From: Melieria omissa
Lineage: Eukaryota; Arthropoda; Insecta; Diptera; Ulidiidae
Reading direction: 5' to 3'
Assembly (NCBI GenBank): GCA_963971225.1
Contig: OZ020270.1
Coordinates: 70,448,432 to 70,512,431 of the forward strand
DNA: 64,000 nt
The position numbers and the translations under genes are program-made. Shown piece after piece: positions 21,470-32,884 of the stretch. Within the stretch, counting starts at the first letter, position 1, and each line of letters opens with the position of its first letter. Under the pieces are notes generated by a model. The model ran no database searches. It was given only the letters and a program-made list of their open reading frames with translations, and was not told the DNA's origin.

Positions 21470-22844
21470 TGAAATTAATTAACGAAGCTTTAGTGAGAGG
21501 GGGGTCAGGTGCGAAAAAATTGAAATTGAATTTCCACCTGAGAATGGGAATGCACGAAAGGGTTAAAGTTGGCCGCGTCCGCACGAACGGCTTAAAATTG
21601 GAAAAAATCGAAAAATTACACGAATGTGTGAAATTTATTCGATTGAATGGGAAAATGCTTTTAAGTGATTGGCCAACTTTATTAAACGTATGGGAATAAT
21701 ACAACAAAATATTAAAAAAATTGTGTAATTGAACCGCGAAATCCGAAATATAGAAATTAGGAATATAGAAATAAGTGTTGTGTTTAATGGCGTAAAAATA
21801 GAAACAACAAGTGACAATAAATTTTATTTGTGTGTGTGTATTTGTATTTATTTTATTAAAAAATTTATGTAAAAACAAAATAAATATGTATGGGTGTGTA
21901 TGTGTATAAAGGGATATAAATAAGGATAATAAATGTGTATGGTTAAGTGTATATGTGTATGAGTGTATGTCAAAATAGTTTTTTTGAATATAATAATGGT
22001 TAATTGTTGTTAGTAAATTTACCAAAATATCTTTAATTTTATAGAGGGGAAAAATAAAATTTTGTGTACCGGTGGGTTGTGTTTGTCCCACTGTATGTAT
22101 GTTAAGTGTATGTGCAGTGAACGTTTGATATGTACAATTGAAAATTTTCTAAGTCGAAAATTTTCAATGTACTTGGGACGGGTCTTGTTGTCCCACTGTA
22201 TGTAATAACGTGTATGTGTATGTAGAATATGAGTGTATATATATGTATATCTATATGCACGATTGAAAATTTTCTAAGTCAAAGAAAATTTTCAATGTGC
22301 CGTGAAAATGCGCAACTTGTCCCACTGTGCCCGCTTTGTGCTTTCTTGTTTATGTATATACAAGTATATATGCACTTGGGCCAAGCAGCTGAGTTGCGTG
22401 CTGCCAAGTGCGTGCGGATATAGCACAAAGGGAAATACGAAAATATGTGCAGAAGTGGGCGCGCAGAATGTACACAGCAGCTGGGCTGTCGCTGCTGGTC
22501 TTATGTACAACGCACAAAGAAGAGAAATTGTGTGTAAATATTGCACAGAGAGAGGTGCGAGAATGTGTGCAGAAAAGCGCGCGCAGAGTGTTTACCGCTG
22601 CTTATGTATAAAGCCCAAGGAGAAGATGGGGAAATAAATTCGCGCTTATTTTTTGCCGCAATGCAAATTCTTGAGCGCAAGAAGCGTGAAAATTGTCTGT
22701 AGGGGGAATGTGGAAAATAAGCAAACTGGGCAGTTGCGGAACTACTTTTGCGGTATTTTTGATCCAGTTGAATATTATATATATATACAATATTATATAT
22801 ATATACAATATTCAACGGGAAATAATTGGGTATGTGGTTATATA
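21470..22844 (-). other. BEL-2 leader with direct repeats
   Basis: Non-coding leader upstream of gag. GTCCCACTGTATGTA repeats occur near 22087 and 22190, and hairpins GAAAATTTTCTAAGTC...GAAAATTTTCAATGT at 22139-22170 and 22263-22298. A diverged direct duplication (GTGCAGAAGTGGGCGCGCAGA and GTGCAGAAAAGCGCGCGCAGA) is at about 22419-22490 and 22538-22610. Short open frames here are repeats rather than genes. Confidence 0.55.
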
Positions 22845-24136
22845 ACACTTCGTTCAATAATGTGTGTGACTGACACATAGATGGCGGCACTAATACTAAA
22901 TCAATATTTTTTTCGAAATTGTGAACCTTTTTAGGCTTACTGTCAAAATTATATGTCAATCCGACCATTAGTTTACAAGTTACAGTGCTTTAAGTGACAC
23001 TACTTTTGAGTTTTCAAAAAAAAATGAATTCAAAGCAATTCCGTGTGCTGATTTATCACTGTTTTTTAATGAAAAAAAATACTGTTCAATGCCAGGAATG
23101 GCTTGAAAAACATTATTCGGACTCTGCTCCATCAAAAAGAACCATTTGTTATTGGTATGCCGAATTCAAACGTGGTCGTACAGACACCGATGACATTCCA
23201 TCTACTGGACGGCCAAATGACGCTGTTATTCCGGAAAACGTTGAAAAAACACTGAAAATCATTATGTCCGACCGTAAAGTGAAAGTGGGGGAGATTGCTG
23301 ACATTCTAAAGATATCAGCAGGCAGTGTACACACCATAATACACGAACATTTGGTTATGAAAAAGGTGTTTTCGAAATGGGTGCCGCGTTTGCTCACACC
23401 GGAGCAAAAACAACAACGAATCGATGATTCAAAGAGCTGTTTGGACATGTTTACGCGCAACAAGTCGGAGTTTGTGCGTCGGTACATCACAATGGATGAA
23501 ACATGGATCCACCATTTCACTTCAGAGTCAAATCGGCAGTCTGCTGAGTGGCACGCAACCGGTGAAAGCCGCCCAAAGCGTCCAAAGGCACAAACATCGG
23601 CTGGCAAGGTTATGGCGTCAGTATTTTGGGATGTGCACGGAATAATATTCATCGACTATCTTGAGAAAGGGAAAACAATCAATAGCGACTATTATATAGC
23701 GTTGTTGGAACGTTTGAAAGAAGAAATCGCGATTAAGCGGCCCCATATGAAGAAGAAAAAAGTGTTGTTTCACCAAGACAATGCACCGTGTCACAAGTCG
23801 ATGAAAACATGGCAAAAATGCATGAATTGGGCTTCGAATTGCTTCCTCATCCCCCGTATTCTCCACATCTGGCCCCCAGCGACTACTGGCTCTTCGCAGA
23901 CCTCAAAAAGATGCTCCGTGGTAAGAGATTTGGCTCAAATGATGAAGTAATCGCCGAAACTAACGCCTATTTTGAAGGCAAAGAAAAATCGTTCTACAAA
24001 GGCGGTATCGAAAGATTGGAAAAGCGTTGGAATGATTGTATCTCCCTAAAAGGGGACTATGTTGATGAATAAAAACGAATTTTGGCAAAAAAATGTGTTT
24101 TAATTAGTTAGTCACACACATTATTGAACGAAGTGT
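22845..24136 (+). mobile_element. irritans-subfamily mariner, copy 2
   Basis: 1292-bp near-twin of the element at 13659-14951, with the same TIRs (ACACTTCGTTCAATAATGTG...) and TA on both sides (22843-22844 and 24137-24138). It is inserted in the BEL-2 leader. It differs from copy 1 at a modest number of sites, including a one-base loss in the gene. Confidence 0.9.
23024..24072 (+). pseudogene. mariner transposase copy 2, one-base frameshift
   Basis: Same protein as at 13838-14887 up to HKSMKTW. There one base is missing near 23808 (AAAACATGG here, AAAACGATGG in copy 1), which shifts the last third, including the third catalytic Asp, out of frame. That part is readable at 23788-24072 (MHELGFELLPHPPYSP...). 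It also has His where copy 1 has Asp in SPDLAPSD, which is not the catalytic Asp of APSDYW. Nonfunctional as written. Confidence 0.9.
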
Positions 24137-24138
24137 TA

Positions 24139-25027
24139 TGTTATTATTAAACCGCAATTTAATAATTGGCAGGTTAGTATTTGGGAAATTTAAATTTTTA
24201 TTAGCCAAATTTTTGTTATTTGTGAAATATATGTGTATGCGAATGTTCGTATGAGAATGTTAATTAATGTGTACATGGGATTTTGGTTATTTTTGTAAAT
24301 GTTTGAAATATGTATTTATTGGTTAGTGTATGTGTTGTTAATTTCTGATATAAAATTTTTGGGGCTTATCTTATTGGGCCCAGTGCCCGAGTATGGGGAT
24401 CTCCTTTATGCTTTGTTAATGTCCGTCCAACGTTGCGTTGTGGTGCTTATGTTGTCTGCCCTTGTTGTTTGTTCGATGTCGCTTTCCTCTTCGTCAGCGT
24501 AGTGTGTTTTGTTGTTGTTGTGTGATTCTTCGTTGGCTCGTTGCAATTGCACTTGTGTGTTCTTATGTTTTTGTTTTTTTTTTTCAGCACTGCACCAAAA
24601 TTTTTTAATTTTTTAATTTTATTTTTCTAACAGGGGGAGGCCGGTGTTGGCTTTGTTTTTTTTTTTTTTTTTTTAAAGGGGGGGCCGGGGTTGGCTTTTA
24701 TATATATTATTGTTTTTTTGAAAGAGGGGGCCGGGAGTGGCTTTCTTTCTTTTTTTTTTGTAAAGGGGACAGGGATGGCTTTTGTTTTGGGTTTTTTGTT
24801 TTTGAGCGGAGTCACTGCACTTGCACGATCACTTTCTTTTTCACTTTTTTTTCGTTTTTTTTTTTTCTCACCTCATTTTTTTCTCTGCTTTTGTGTTGTT
24901 CACTGTTCACTGTTTTGTAATTATTTTTAATTAGTCACAGTTTTGTTTGAATGTTGTGTTCACTTAGTTTTTGTTCCTTATGTTGTAATTTGTCACTGTT
25001 TTAATGTTTTTCTCGCGGGTTCGCGGT
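24139..25027 (-). other. BEL-2 leader, distal part, T-rich with GGCCGGG repeats
   Basis: No gene. At about 24628-24795 four imperfect units of roughly 45-50 bp each combine a G-rich core (GGGGGAGGCCGG, GGGGGGGCCGGGG, GAGGGGGCCGGGAG, GGGGACAGGGATGG), then TGGCTTT and a T run. On the transcribed minus strand this is A-rich with C-rich blocks. Confidence 0.5.
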
Positions 25028-25041
25028 GGCTCGAAGGACCA
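25028..25041 (-). other. Primer-binding site, tRNA-Tyr type
   Basis: Directly after the BEL-2 5' LTR on minus: TGGTCCTTCGAGCC. From memory, eukaryotic tRNA-Tyr ends in ...GGCTCGAAGGA plus CCA, which is the exact complement. Confidence 0.65.
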
Positions 25042-25286
25042 TGAATAGCACTCTTGGAGCCGTCGGCGGAACGCAGTTTAAAAAGAAAAGGCGCGGGAGT
25101 TCGGGTGATCACGTGCGTTTTATTTGATGTTTAAAACACGAATGTACAAAGTGAAACACATTGGACGACACAAACGGCCGGAGCCGGTGGATTAGGGAAG
25201 TGGAACATAAATACAAAAGGGACTGGAAGGGAGAGGATTTGATTTGTGCAGGATCCACAGAACACTGGAACGAACACATTTAGCCA
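25042..25286 (-). repeat. BEL-2 5' LTR
   Basis: 245 bp, partner of 15105-15349. Its inner side abuts the tRNA-Tyr-type primer site and its outer side abuts duplication CATGA at 25287. Confidence 0.9.
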
Positions 25287-25291
25287 CATGA

Positions 25292-25677
25292 ATTATCCTT
25301 TACCGACTGTTTGTCCTTCAGGGACGAATTCATGATGCACCACACCACGAATATCGAAGAAAACAATCAGCATTACCTTGATTTGCGATCGATTTTGGCG
25401 TGGTTTTTTCGGTTTCGGCTCGTCTTTTCCTCTCCATTCCGATGATTGTTGGCTTGTTTGCATGTCGTACTCGTAGACCCATGTCTCGTCACCAGTTATG
25501 ATGCGTTCCATGAAAGTTGGATCGGAATTGGCACGATCAAGCACGTCCAAAGAGACCTGTTCACGGTACTCATTTTGAAGAAAATTCTCAACAAAATCGC
25601 AACGCACTACTGAGGTGAACTGGTTTCAACAGCTGCCGTAAACAAACTGTCTGACAGATCGCGCTCATTTTTGGCAT
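25292..25677 (-). pseudogene. mariner-B transposase, N-terminal and central piece
   Basis: A short amino-terminal stretch from an ATG at 25677 joins, with loss of the helix-turn-helix region and a frame change, to the central part containing IITGDETWVYEYD. That holds the first catalytic Asp, followed by QQSSEWRG and PKPKKPRQNRS. The GDETW signature places it in a mariner subfamily other than the irritans copies (MDETW) in this window. The piece ends at the BEL-2 insertion; residues before the next catalytic Asp are also missing. Confidence 0.75.
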
Positions 25678-25784
25678 AGTAATTAAGGACAGTGCTACCA
25701 ACCTACAGAAACTTAAAATATCGAAAAATATACAGCGCGCGAATTTTAAATGAGAATTTCCGGAAACTTTTCGGTCACAATGTA

Positions 25785-26713
25785 TATAGAGAAAAAGGAA
25801 TTTTTCCAACCGTCTTTTAATGCAAGTTATGTAAAAACTGGAACGACTCACGCAATTGCCTAGGGGGTAGGCAATATATAATGATACTCCCGCGTAGTGC
25901 TCGCTACTGTCGCCTATGCTGCTGCCCGGCTGTTTATCGGCACAGGATATATGCGCCGCTTGCTGTGTGGTTGTTGGTGCCGCTGGTACATAAGCAGCTG
26001 GGCCGTATGATCTTCGTTGATGTTGCTGCTGTTGTGGTTGTTGGTGCGCGCGCTTTAGTTTTTCGCACTTGCACTTACACGCACTTTCGTTTTTGGCGCA
26101 TACTTTAAAATTTATTTATTTTATTCTTTTAGAACTTAGGATAGTAAGTTATTTAATTTTTTCTTCCTTTAATTTGTGCCTTGTTTTTTCCTTTTTTTCA
26201 GATAACTTTTTTATGTGTCATTTTTCTTGGTTTGTTTAATTTTTGGGTAGGGGCTGGGTTTTATAGGTTTTGCACCTTTTTCACTTTACACTTTGGTAAG
26301 TATATTTCACTTGGTATTTTACATTTTTTTATTTCTTTTCAGGTTTTTTAGGCTTTTTCTTCTTTTCCCTTTTGGTTTTCCTTTCAGGCTGGTAGGGCTT
26401 CACTTCTCTTTTCACTTTTATTTATTTTCTTGTTGCACTTTAGGTAAGTATTAAGCGATCAACTTTGTTTGATTTCTTTGGTTTTTTAAGGTTTTGTTTT
26501 TTCTTTTTAGGTAACACTTTGGTAAGTAGATTTTGGTTTTTTATTCACAGTTTTCACTTTTCATTTATTCTTTGGTTTTCTTTTAAATTCCTTCTTTTAT
26601 TTTTCAGATTTCTTGCTTGTAACTTTCAATCACTTTTTGCATGTGTAAATTTTTTGTTGCTTTTCACTTTACCTTATGTTTCTATGTCGTTCACAAAGCA
26701 CTGATTTTTCCGC
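25785..26713 (-). other. BEL-1 leader, distal part
   Basis: Non-coding, very T-rich on plus, with several CACTTT...GGTAAGTA repeats (about 26290, 26440 and 26520). It continues the leader broken at 13422. No primer site could be recognised after the LTR end at 26714. Confidence 0.5.
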
Positions 26714-26930
26714 TGTTCGCGTCACGAAGTAAATGGTGATCGCGCGTGAAATAATACCAACGAAAGGTGTTTGATTTTAAACGTTATAAGTCGTGTTTAT
26801 TTGTAACAGTTCAATGTAAATTCAATGTGGATATAAAATGTTGGTGAATTGTAGTTGATAGATTGTAAGTGTGAGTACAAACTTCTGATTATCTGTTTTG
26901 TGAAATATTCGTAAACCGTGTGTGTACAAT

Positions 26931-27718
26931 CACAGAACAAACAATATACAGAATGCGCATCTGGTGTAAAGAAAATTTTCTTTGCGGGTTCCAGCGGTAG
27001 GACCCGTTTGTGGATGCGGGGGAAGCAGTAAAAGGGACGAGAACGCACAGAGCGCGAGAGCGTAAGCTGAGAAGCTGCGACCGCGCACCACACACTGTGG
27101 TTGTTGTTGTTGGGCAACAAAGTGTTTGCTATCCGCTTGCTTTTCTACAAACAAGAACAAGAAGTGGACAGGCATAGTTTGAATAGAAAAATTGATTGAG
27201 CGATCGCGAAGGCGCATAAATAAGGTGGTAGCACTACGGAAAAAACAAAAATTCAATGAATTTTATTAGTTCTTTTGGTCTGTTTGTAAAATAGGTGTTG
27301 TAAAAAGTATAAATGGCTACAATGAAAATAAACATATGTGTAAAAATATTGGAACAACCAAGACGCATTAAGAAAGTGATAATAAGTGGAAAGCTATTGC
27401 TACAATGTTGTGCTAATTATCAAAGAATACTGCAACTACCTATTGAATTTGCCTTGGCGATCGCTTTGCCAAATCAACCACTATTTCAATGTGCACGAGT
27501 AAAGCCAAGTTGGCTTGCTGCGGAAAGCAACAACATTGCGTGTTGTTGTCGAAATGAGAATAAAGCCCAAAACCATCGAATCTATGCGTGTACATCAATT
27601 CGCGCTTACTCTATCGGTTCCCTTTACATTTTCCTCACCTTTATTGCTTCCCGCCCGCGTCTGAAATGAAATCGCAAAATTATTTCAGATGCGCCTTCTG
27701 TATACTGTTTATTCTGTG
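26931..27718. mobile_element. 788-bp TIR unit within the composite
   Basis: Bounded by the left TIR at 26931 and an inverted right TIR ending TTCTGTG at 27718. The only longer open frame (27313-27669 plus, 118 codons) has no motif I recognise and is not claimed as a gene. The right flank (ATTTTACA) does not repeat the left flank (GTACAAT). Confidence 0.5.
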
Positions 27719-28159
27719 ATTTTACAAATTCCATCCGCCATATTGGATCCGCCATTTTCAATTTCGAAAATCTGATATCAAATTCGTAATCAGGGACCCC
27801 GAAAACCCACATATACAAATTTCCATATTGATATGAATAAGTTTTACTAATGTTGTCGGCCATATTGGATCCGCCATATTGGATTGCTCAATTTCAAAAA
27901 TTTGATTACATATTCGTGATCAGCGACCCCGAAAACCCCCAGGGCGACTATTTTCATTGAAAAAAAGTTATCTGAAAAATGTATGCTTCAAAGGGTTAAA
28001 AAAAAGCAAACAAGTTTTCGCAGTCGATTTTCAAACACGATGTCTTTCAAACTCGATTGCTGCCCCAAGCAATACGTGTTTGTACTTCGGTGTAACCACA
28101 AAAGTAGAGTCCTATCAAAAGACAAACTTGACAGTTGAAAGATTGGCGATATGTCAATT
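27719..28159. repeat. Repeat DNA with CATATTGGATCCGCCAT motifs
   Basis: Two imperfect repeats: a CCATATTGGATCCGCCAT-type motif, then ...TTCGTAATCAGGGACCCCGAAAACC and ...TTCGTGATCAGCGACCCCGAAAACC (27735-27800 and 27862-27940). It resembles dispersed satellite-like DNA. No gene. Confidence 0.5.
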
Positions 28160-28399
28160 AGGGAAAGAAAAAACGGTAATGGTTCACAACCCAGCCTGGT
28201 TCACAACCCAGCCTTGTTCACAACCCAGCCTGCCCTTGTAGCGCTGCCCCCACTTCAGGCGCTGGCTCCAATGTCGCCCCCTCTGCAAGGGCCTAAGGGC
28301 CAGAAAGACAGCCCACAAGGTCCTGCGGAGGCTAGAGAAGATCCCTCCGAGTGAACTCACGGAGAGGGACAAAACCTCCTTAGAGTGGGCGAGGCGAAA

Positions 28400-29360
28400 T
28401 ATTCACACCAAGAATACCTCGCCTCAACGCCAAGCGACAGAGGTCGCGGGAGCAGCAACAGCCTGCGCAAGCGGCGCAGGCCAGCAAGAAACCGCGTCTA
28501 GCGACTCCGACATCTGGTCGGACTTTTAGTGAGATTGCCAAGGGCAGCCTGGTGTTGGCTCTCGTTGATGCTAACAATGCGGACGGAGCGATCTCGGCTG
28601 AGAAATGGCGGACAGTCAGGTCGGCCCTACTGGCCGTCTACGATGAGGTCATTGCGGCGAACCCAGGTTTACCTCCCAAATGCAGGGACGCAGGTTGACA
28701 CCAAGGCCACGTCAAGCTGATGGCTTGTTCCGATCAGCGCTCTGCGGACCTGTTCCGCATGGCAGTTGGCAAGATGGGCGAAGTGTGGCCTTGGGCCAAT
28801 CTGCGTGCGGTGCCCCGGGATGAAATCCCTAGCAGACCGCGCGCCAAAACCTGGGTTCCGGCAGCACCATCGGACCCGGTGCCATCCTACGCTACCTCCG
28901 GACCGGCAACCCCGAGCTCCCCACCCATAATTTGAGGGTGGCTTGGGTCAGCGAACCGCGGGGCTCTCTGAGGGAGGCCTTGATTATTCTAAACAAGGAA
29001 TCCCTCCAGCCACTTGCCGCCACCGGAGGCGTAGTTAGCTACGGTTTCAACTCCGTCACTCTATGGGTGTACCGAGGTGACCAGTCCTCCTCCTGCCAGC
29101 AGAACCTACTAGGTACAACACCGGGGCCTTCTGCGGCGCCCCCCGTCCGGGACAACGCCTCCGAGGATGGCGCCGACAGCGTCGTCTCCGCCTCGGAGAT
29201 GATTGGAGATTTCTTCGAGGTTCTTGAAGTGAGGACCGAGGATGATCCCGAGGACGACAATATTTCGCTGTCCGACCTGGACGATATATTCGTCGGGAAG
29301 AAGGATGTTGACATTACGGTGGTCGACGCTCCTAGAGATGGTAGGGATTCTACAAATTAA
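28400..29360 (+). pseudogene. LINE ORF1, frameshifted
   Basis: ORF1 protein in three frames. Recognisable stretches include SEIAKGSLVLALVDANN (about 28530), FRMAVGKMGEVWPWANL (about 28750) and, from about 28932, RVAWVSEPRGSLREAL then NSVTLWVYRGD; it ends in an acidic tail (DDPEDDNISLSDLDDIF) at 29360. The fold resembles the DUF4780-type ORF1 domain, from memory and weakly. Frame changes fall near 28690 and 28900. It overlaps the ORF2 ATG at 29338. Confidence 0.65.
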
Positions 29361-32300
29361 TCTCCACCACTGCAAGGCGGCTTCGGCTGCCCTTTTCCTC
29401 CGCCTGGCATCTAGCAGGGAGAACGTCGTGTTGGTCCAAGAGCCATGGATCTTCGAGGATCGGGTTTGAGGGCTCAGCCTCAACGGGTACAGGACCGTAT
29501 CCCACCAAAGCGCAGGTAAAATTAGGGCCTGCACCCTCGTTAGAGACTCTATTAATGCCTCTCTTCTTCCTAGGTACTGCGACGGAGACTGCGTGGCCAT
29601 ATCTGCTTTGATACACTCCCGGACCTTTTGGATTGTATCCAGCTATATGGCACACGACCACGGGCCTACACCTCCTTACGGGCCACTGAGGGAGGTAACT
29701 GCAGCAGCCAGCGAGCGAGGCATTCCGCTCATCATCGGGGCGGACGCCCACGCACACCACGATGCCTGGGGAAGTAGTGACCAAAACGAACGAGGTGAGT
29801 CGCTTTTTCAGTTTATATTGAACACCAACCTATGCAATGCTAATAGAGGAAGGAAACCAACATTTCTTACCGCTACTCGGAGGGAGGTTCTGGACGTCAC
29901 TCTGAGTGCTCCTTCTCCGATCGACGGTACATCAGTTTCCGTTTGGATCTGAGCATACCGGCCAGGCCGCCCTTCCGCAATAAGCGTAGGACGAATTCGG
30001 AGATTTTCCGTTCGTCCCTATCTTCTAGTCTATTCTTATCTCCCCCGCGGCTCTTGTGTCCTCGGGACATCGAGACCGCGGTGGCTACATTAACTAATTC
30101 ACTTAGTCGTGCTTCGTCTGCTGCTTGCAAGCCTAGGACATACCGGGGCAAGACAAAACCACCTTGGTGGAACGTCGAAATCGCTGGGTAACGGCGTGCA
30201 TGCAGACACTCTTTCAACGCGGCCAAGAGGAATAACACCTGGGACGCGTACAGATCCGACCTCAGAGCCTTCAAGCAGGAGGTTAGGCGGGCAAAGAGGG
30301 AATCGTGGGAATCCTTTTGCGGCGCTATCGAAAAAATCTCTGACATCGGCCGACTCCGCAGGATTCTCAGCAGTTCCCCGTCCATCCCCACCACCATTCA
30401 GAAGGCAGACAGCGACTGGACGGAGTCCAGCGGGGAAACCCTGGAAGTGTTAGTGGACACGCACTTTCCGGGGAGTACTCCCACTTCTGCTGAAGCGGTA
30501 GCTCCGGAGGAACCACACTCCTGGTCCTTAACGGACGTCCGCATCGACCACTCCATGGTTGCGTGGGCTATTAACTCCTTCGAGCCTTTTAAATCTCCGG
30601 GACCGGACGGCGTCATTCCAGCTGAGTTACAGCAAACCACGGAATCGACGGTGCCATGGCTCGTTGCGCTCTTTAGGGCGTACTTCGAATGGGTATACAT
30701 CCCACTCCCATGGCGGGAGGTTGATGTTTTCTTCATTCCCAAGGCCGGGAAAACCTCGCACGTCAATGCAAAGGACTTCAGGCCAATAAGCCTGACATCG
30801 TTTCTCCTGAAGACCCTCGAGAGGATACTCGACGTCCATATTAGGAGCCTTATTGACCCATCTCTTCTCTCTGAGTCGCAATACGCCTACACAAGGGTTA
30901 GGTCAGTTGAATCTGCGTTGCACTCCTTGGTCGACTGTATAGACAGGTCGCTGACATACAAGGAGTACACCCTGGTGTCTTTCATGGACATAGAGGGCGC
31001 ATTTAATAATGTCTACCCTCTTGCGGGTGGCTCTTTCGGATCTTGGCGTTGACAGTAAACTGGTAGACTTCATCAGCGCCCTACTTAGCAGCCATTGCAT
31101 AAACTCCACGTTGGGGACGGCGCATCTTCGCAAGTTAGTCACCAAGGGAACCCCCCAGGGGGCGTTCTATCGCCACTCCTGTGGAATCTAACCCTGAACA
31201 GATTGCTTGTCAACCTAGCGGCTGTTGGCTGCAGGGTCGTTGCCTATGCCGACGACTATGCCGAGCAATGGCCATAGCTGGCAAATTCCCAAGTGTTCTC
31301 TCCGAGCGGGTGAATCATTTCTTGGACATCCTCTCCTCATGGAGCAACTCCTGCGGCCTTACGGCCAATCTGGAAAAGACGGATCTTGTTCTCTTCACAA
31401 GGAGATATAAGGTCCCGTCTTTCAGACTTCCCGCCCTAAATGGAACCCCGCTCAAATTGAGCAAGGAGGTGAAATACCTGGGGCTCATATTAGATTCTAG
31501 GCTAACCTGGAGCGCAAACATCGCTGAAAGGGTGAAAAGAGCCTCCAGGGCCATCTACTGTTGTAAACGGGCAGTGGGTGCAAGATGGGGGCTTCAGCCT
31601 GGCGTTGTCTCATGGCTTTATGAGGCAGTGGTAGAGCCTATCCTCCTCTATGGCGCTGTTGTATGGTGGCCTGCGGCGGCTAGCAGAGCTAACCAGAAAA
31701 AGCTCGACAGAGTCAGGAAACTTGCTGCCACTCTCATAACAGGAGCCATCCGTTCCACGCCTACCAAGGCGCTTTTCACTATGCTCAATTGGGTCCCCTC
31801 GACCATACTAGTAAGGCAGTCCGCCAAAATTGCCGCTGTACGGTTGAATGCCATATGCAGTTGGGCACGGGCGGACCTAGGCCACTCCAGAATCGTCGGG
31901 CTGGATCTCCCAACCCCGACACACATCGACTATACAGTCCTTCCCCCTAGTTTCGAGCGTAAGTTCACTATAGGGATACCCAGCAGGAGCGACTGGACAG
32001 AAGACCTTCGCTCGCTGCCAAACGCTGTCGAAATCTTCACAGACGGCTCAAAACTTGAAAATAGAGTCGGGTGTGGGGTTTTCTGCGACCAATTAGGGGC
32101 CAGCATTACTGCTCGGCTCCCGGACCACTGTAGCGTCTTCCAGGCGGAGACCATAACAATACTGTTGGCAGTGGATCGGGTGCAATCGCAACCCCGCTTT
32201 CCCTCGACTATATGCATTTTCTCAGATAGTCAGGCTGCAAGCAAATCCTTGAAAGGTACATATACCTCTTCTAAACTGGTAGCAAAGTGTCGGGCCGCTC

Positions 32301-32884
32301 TGAATGGCTTAGCGGAGCATGCCAGGGTTCACCTGAGTTGGGTCCCTGAGCACAGTGGCATCACCGGCAACTGCATGGCAGACGAGCTGGCCAGAAAAGG
32401 CACTCTACTTCCAGCACCTACTACGCAGTGTAGCATTCCCCTTGCGACCGTCAAATTGATGGTCAAGCAGGCTTACCTCCGCCTGGCTAATCGACTCTGG
32501 GCAGAGGAGAACCTCTGTAGGATCTCCAGAGAAACCTGGCCTTCGCCTAGCCATTGCAGAACACGCGAATTACTGCGACTAAAGCGGAACTCCATCTATT
32601 CCACAGTTTCTGTGCTGACGGGACACTGGACGATCGGCGAAGACGCCAGGAGACTCGGTCTCCCCTTCAACGACCATTGCCGCAGCTGCGACGATGTGAG
32701 CGAGGAGGAGAGCGTTAAGCACCTGATGTGCCACTGCCCAGCACTAGTGAGAAGACGACTCCGAGTGCTGGGAGCGCCATTCTTCAGCAACTTGGCCGAC
32801 CTCACAGGACCCAGCATCGGCCGCATCGCCCGATTCATTGCGGAATCGGGATGGCTCCTGCCCGACACACGGGGAGGTGTGTAA
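29338..32884 (+). pseudogene. LINE ORF2 (endonuclease-RT-RNase H-knuckle)
   Basis: Starts MVGILQINLHHCKAASA at 29338. There is an in-frame stop near 29467. The endonuclease continues with GADAHAHHDAWGSS and RGES (about 29750) and frames change near 29940. RT segments 30447-31052 and 31009-31280 carry FRPISLTSF, FMDIEGAF and AYADD; there is a further break near 31010. From 31181 one frame runs to 32884 with the RT thumb (KEVKYLGLILDSRLTW), RNase H (EIFTDGSKLE, IFSDSQAASKSL, SWVPEHSGITGN) and a final C-x2-C...H...C knuckle (CRSCDDV...HLMCHC). The enzyme would support target-primed reverse transcription; this copy is dead. Confidence 0.8.

Larger units (their letters stand above)
15105..25286 (-). 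mobile_element. BEL-2: BEL/Pao retrotransposon
   Basis: Minus-strand BEL/Pao element with 245-bp LTRs at 15105-15349 and 25042-25286 and a 5-bp duplication CATGA (15100-15104 and 25287-25291). It is inserted in the mariner-B transposase. It has a long gag-pol ORF (21469-16823) cut within integrase, an extra 3' ORF remnant (15383-15751), a repeat-rich leader (21470-25027) and a tRNA-Tyr-type primer site. An irritans mariner (22845-24136) lies in the leader. The LTRs differ at only a few positions by eye, so the insertion is fairly young. Confidence 0.9.
13423..25782 (-). mobile_element. mariner-B, a nested and internally deleted mariner
   Basis: Outer TIRs match: plus left CCTTGTGACCGAAAAGTTTCC, and the right end read in reverse complement is CATTGTGACCGAAAAGTTTCC (25760-25782). 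TA flanks both sides (13421-13422 and 25783-25784). Its transposase runs on minus in pieces at 25677-25292, 15099-14954 and 13658-13471. Two later insertions split it: an irritans mariner at 13659-14951 and BEL-2 at 15105-25286. It lies in the BEL-1 leader, so BEL-1 is older. Once these inserts are discounted, little more than a typical mariner remains, with internal deletions in the coding part. Confidence 0.85.

Noticed and set aside
22302..22637. Cys-rich plus ORF of 111 codons
   Set aside because: Arises from the direct repeats in the BEL-2 leader and has no coding signature.
26465..26704. Phe/Leu-rich plus-strand ORF of 79 codons
   Set aside because: Low-complexity T-rich BEL-1 leader.
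27313..27669. 118-codon plus ORF in the TIR unit as a transposase
   Set aside because: No catalytic or DNA-binding motif, and the unit is too short for an autonomous transposon.
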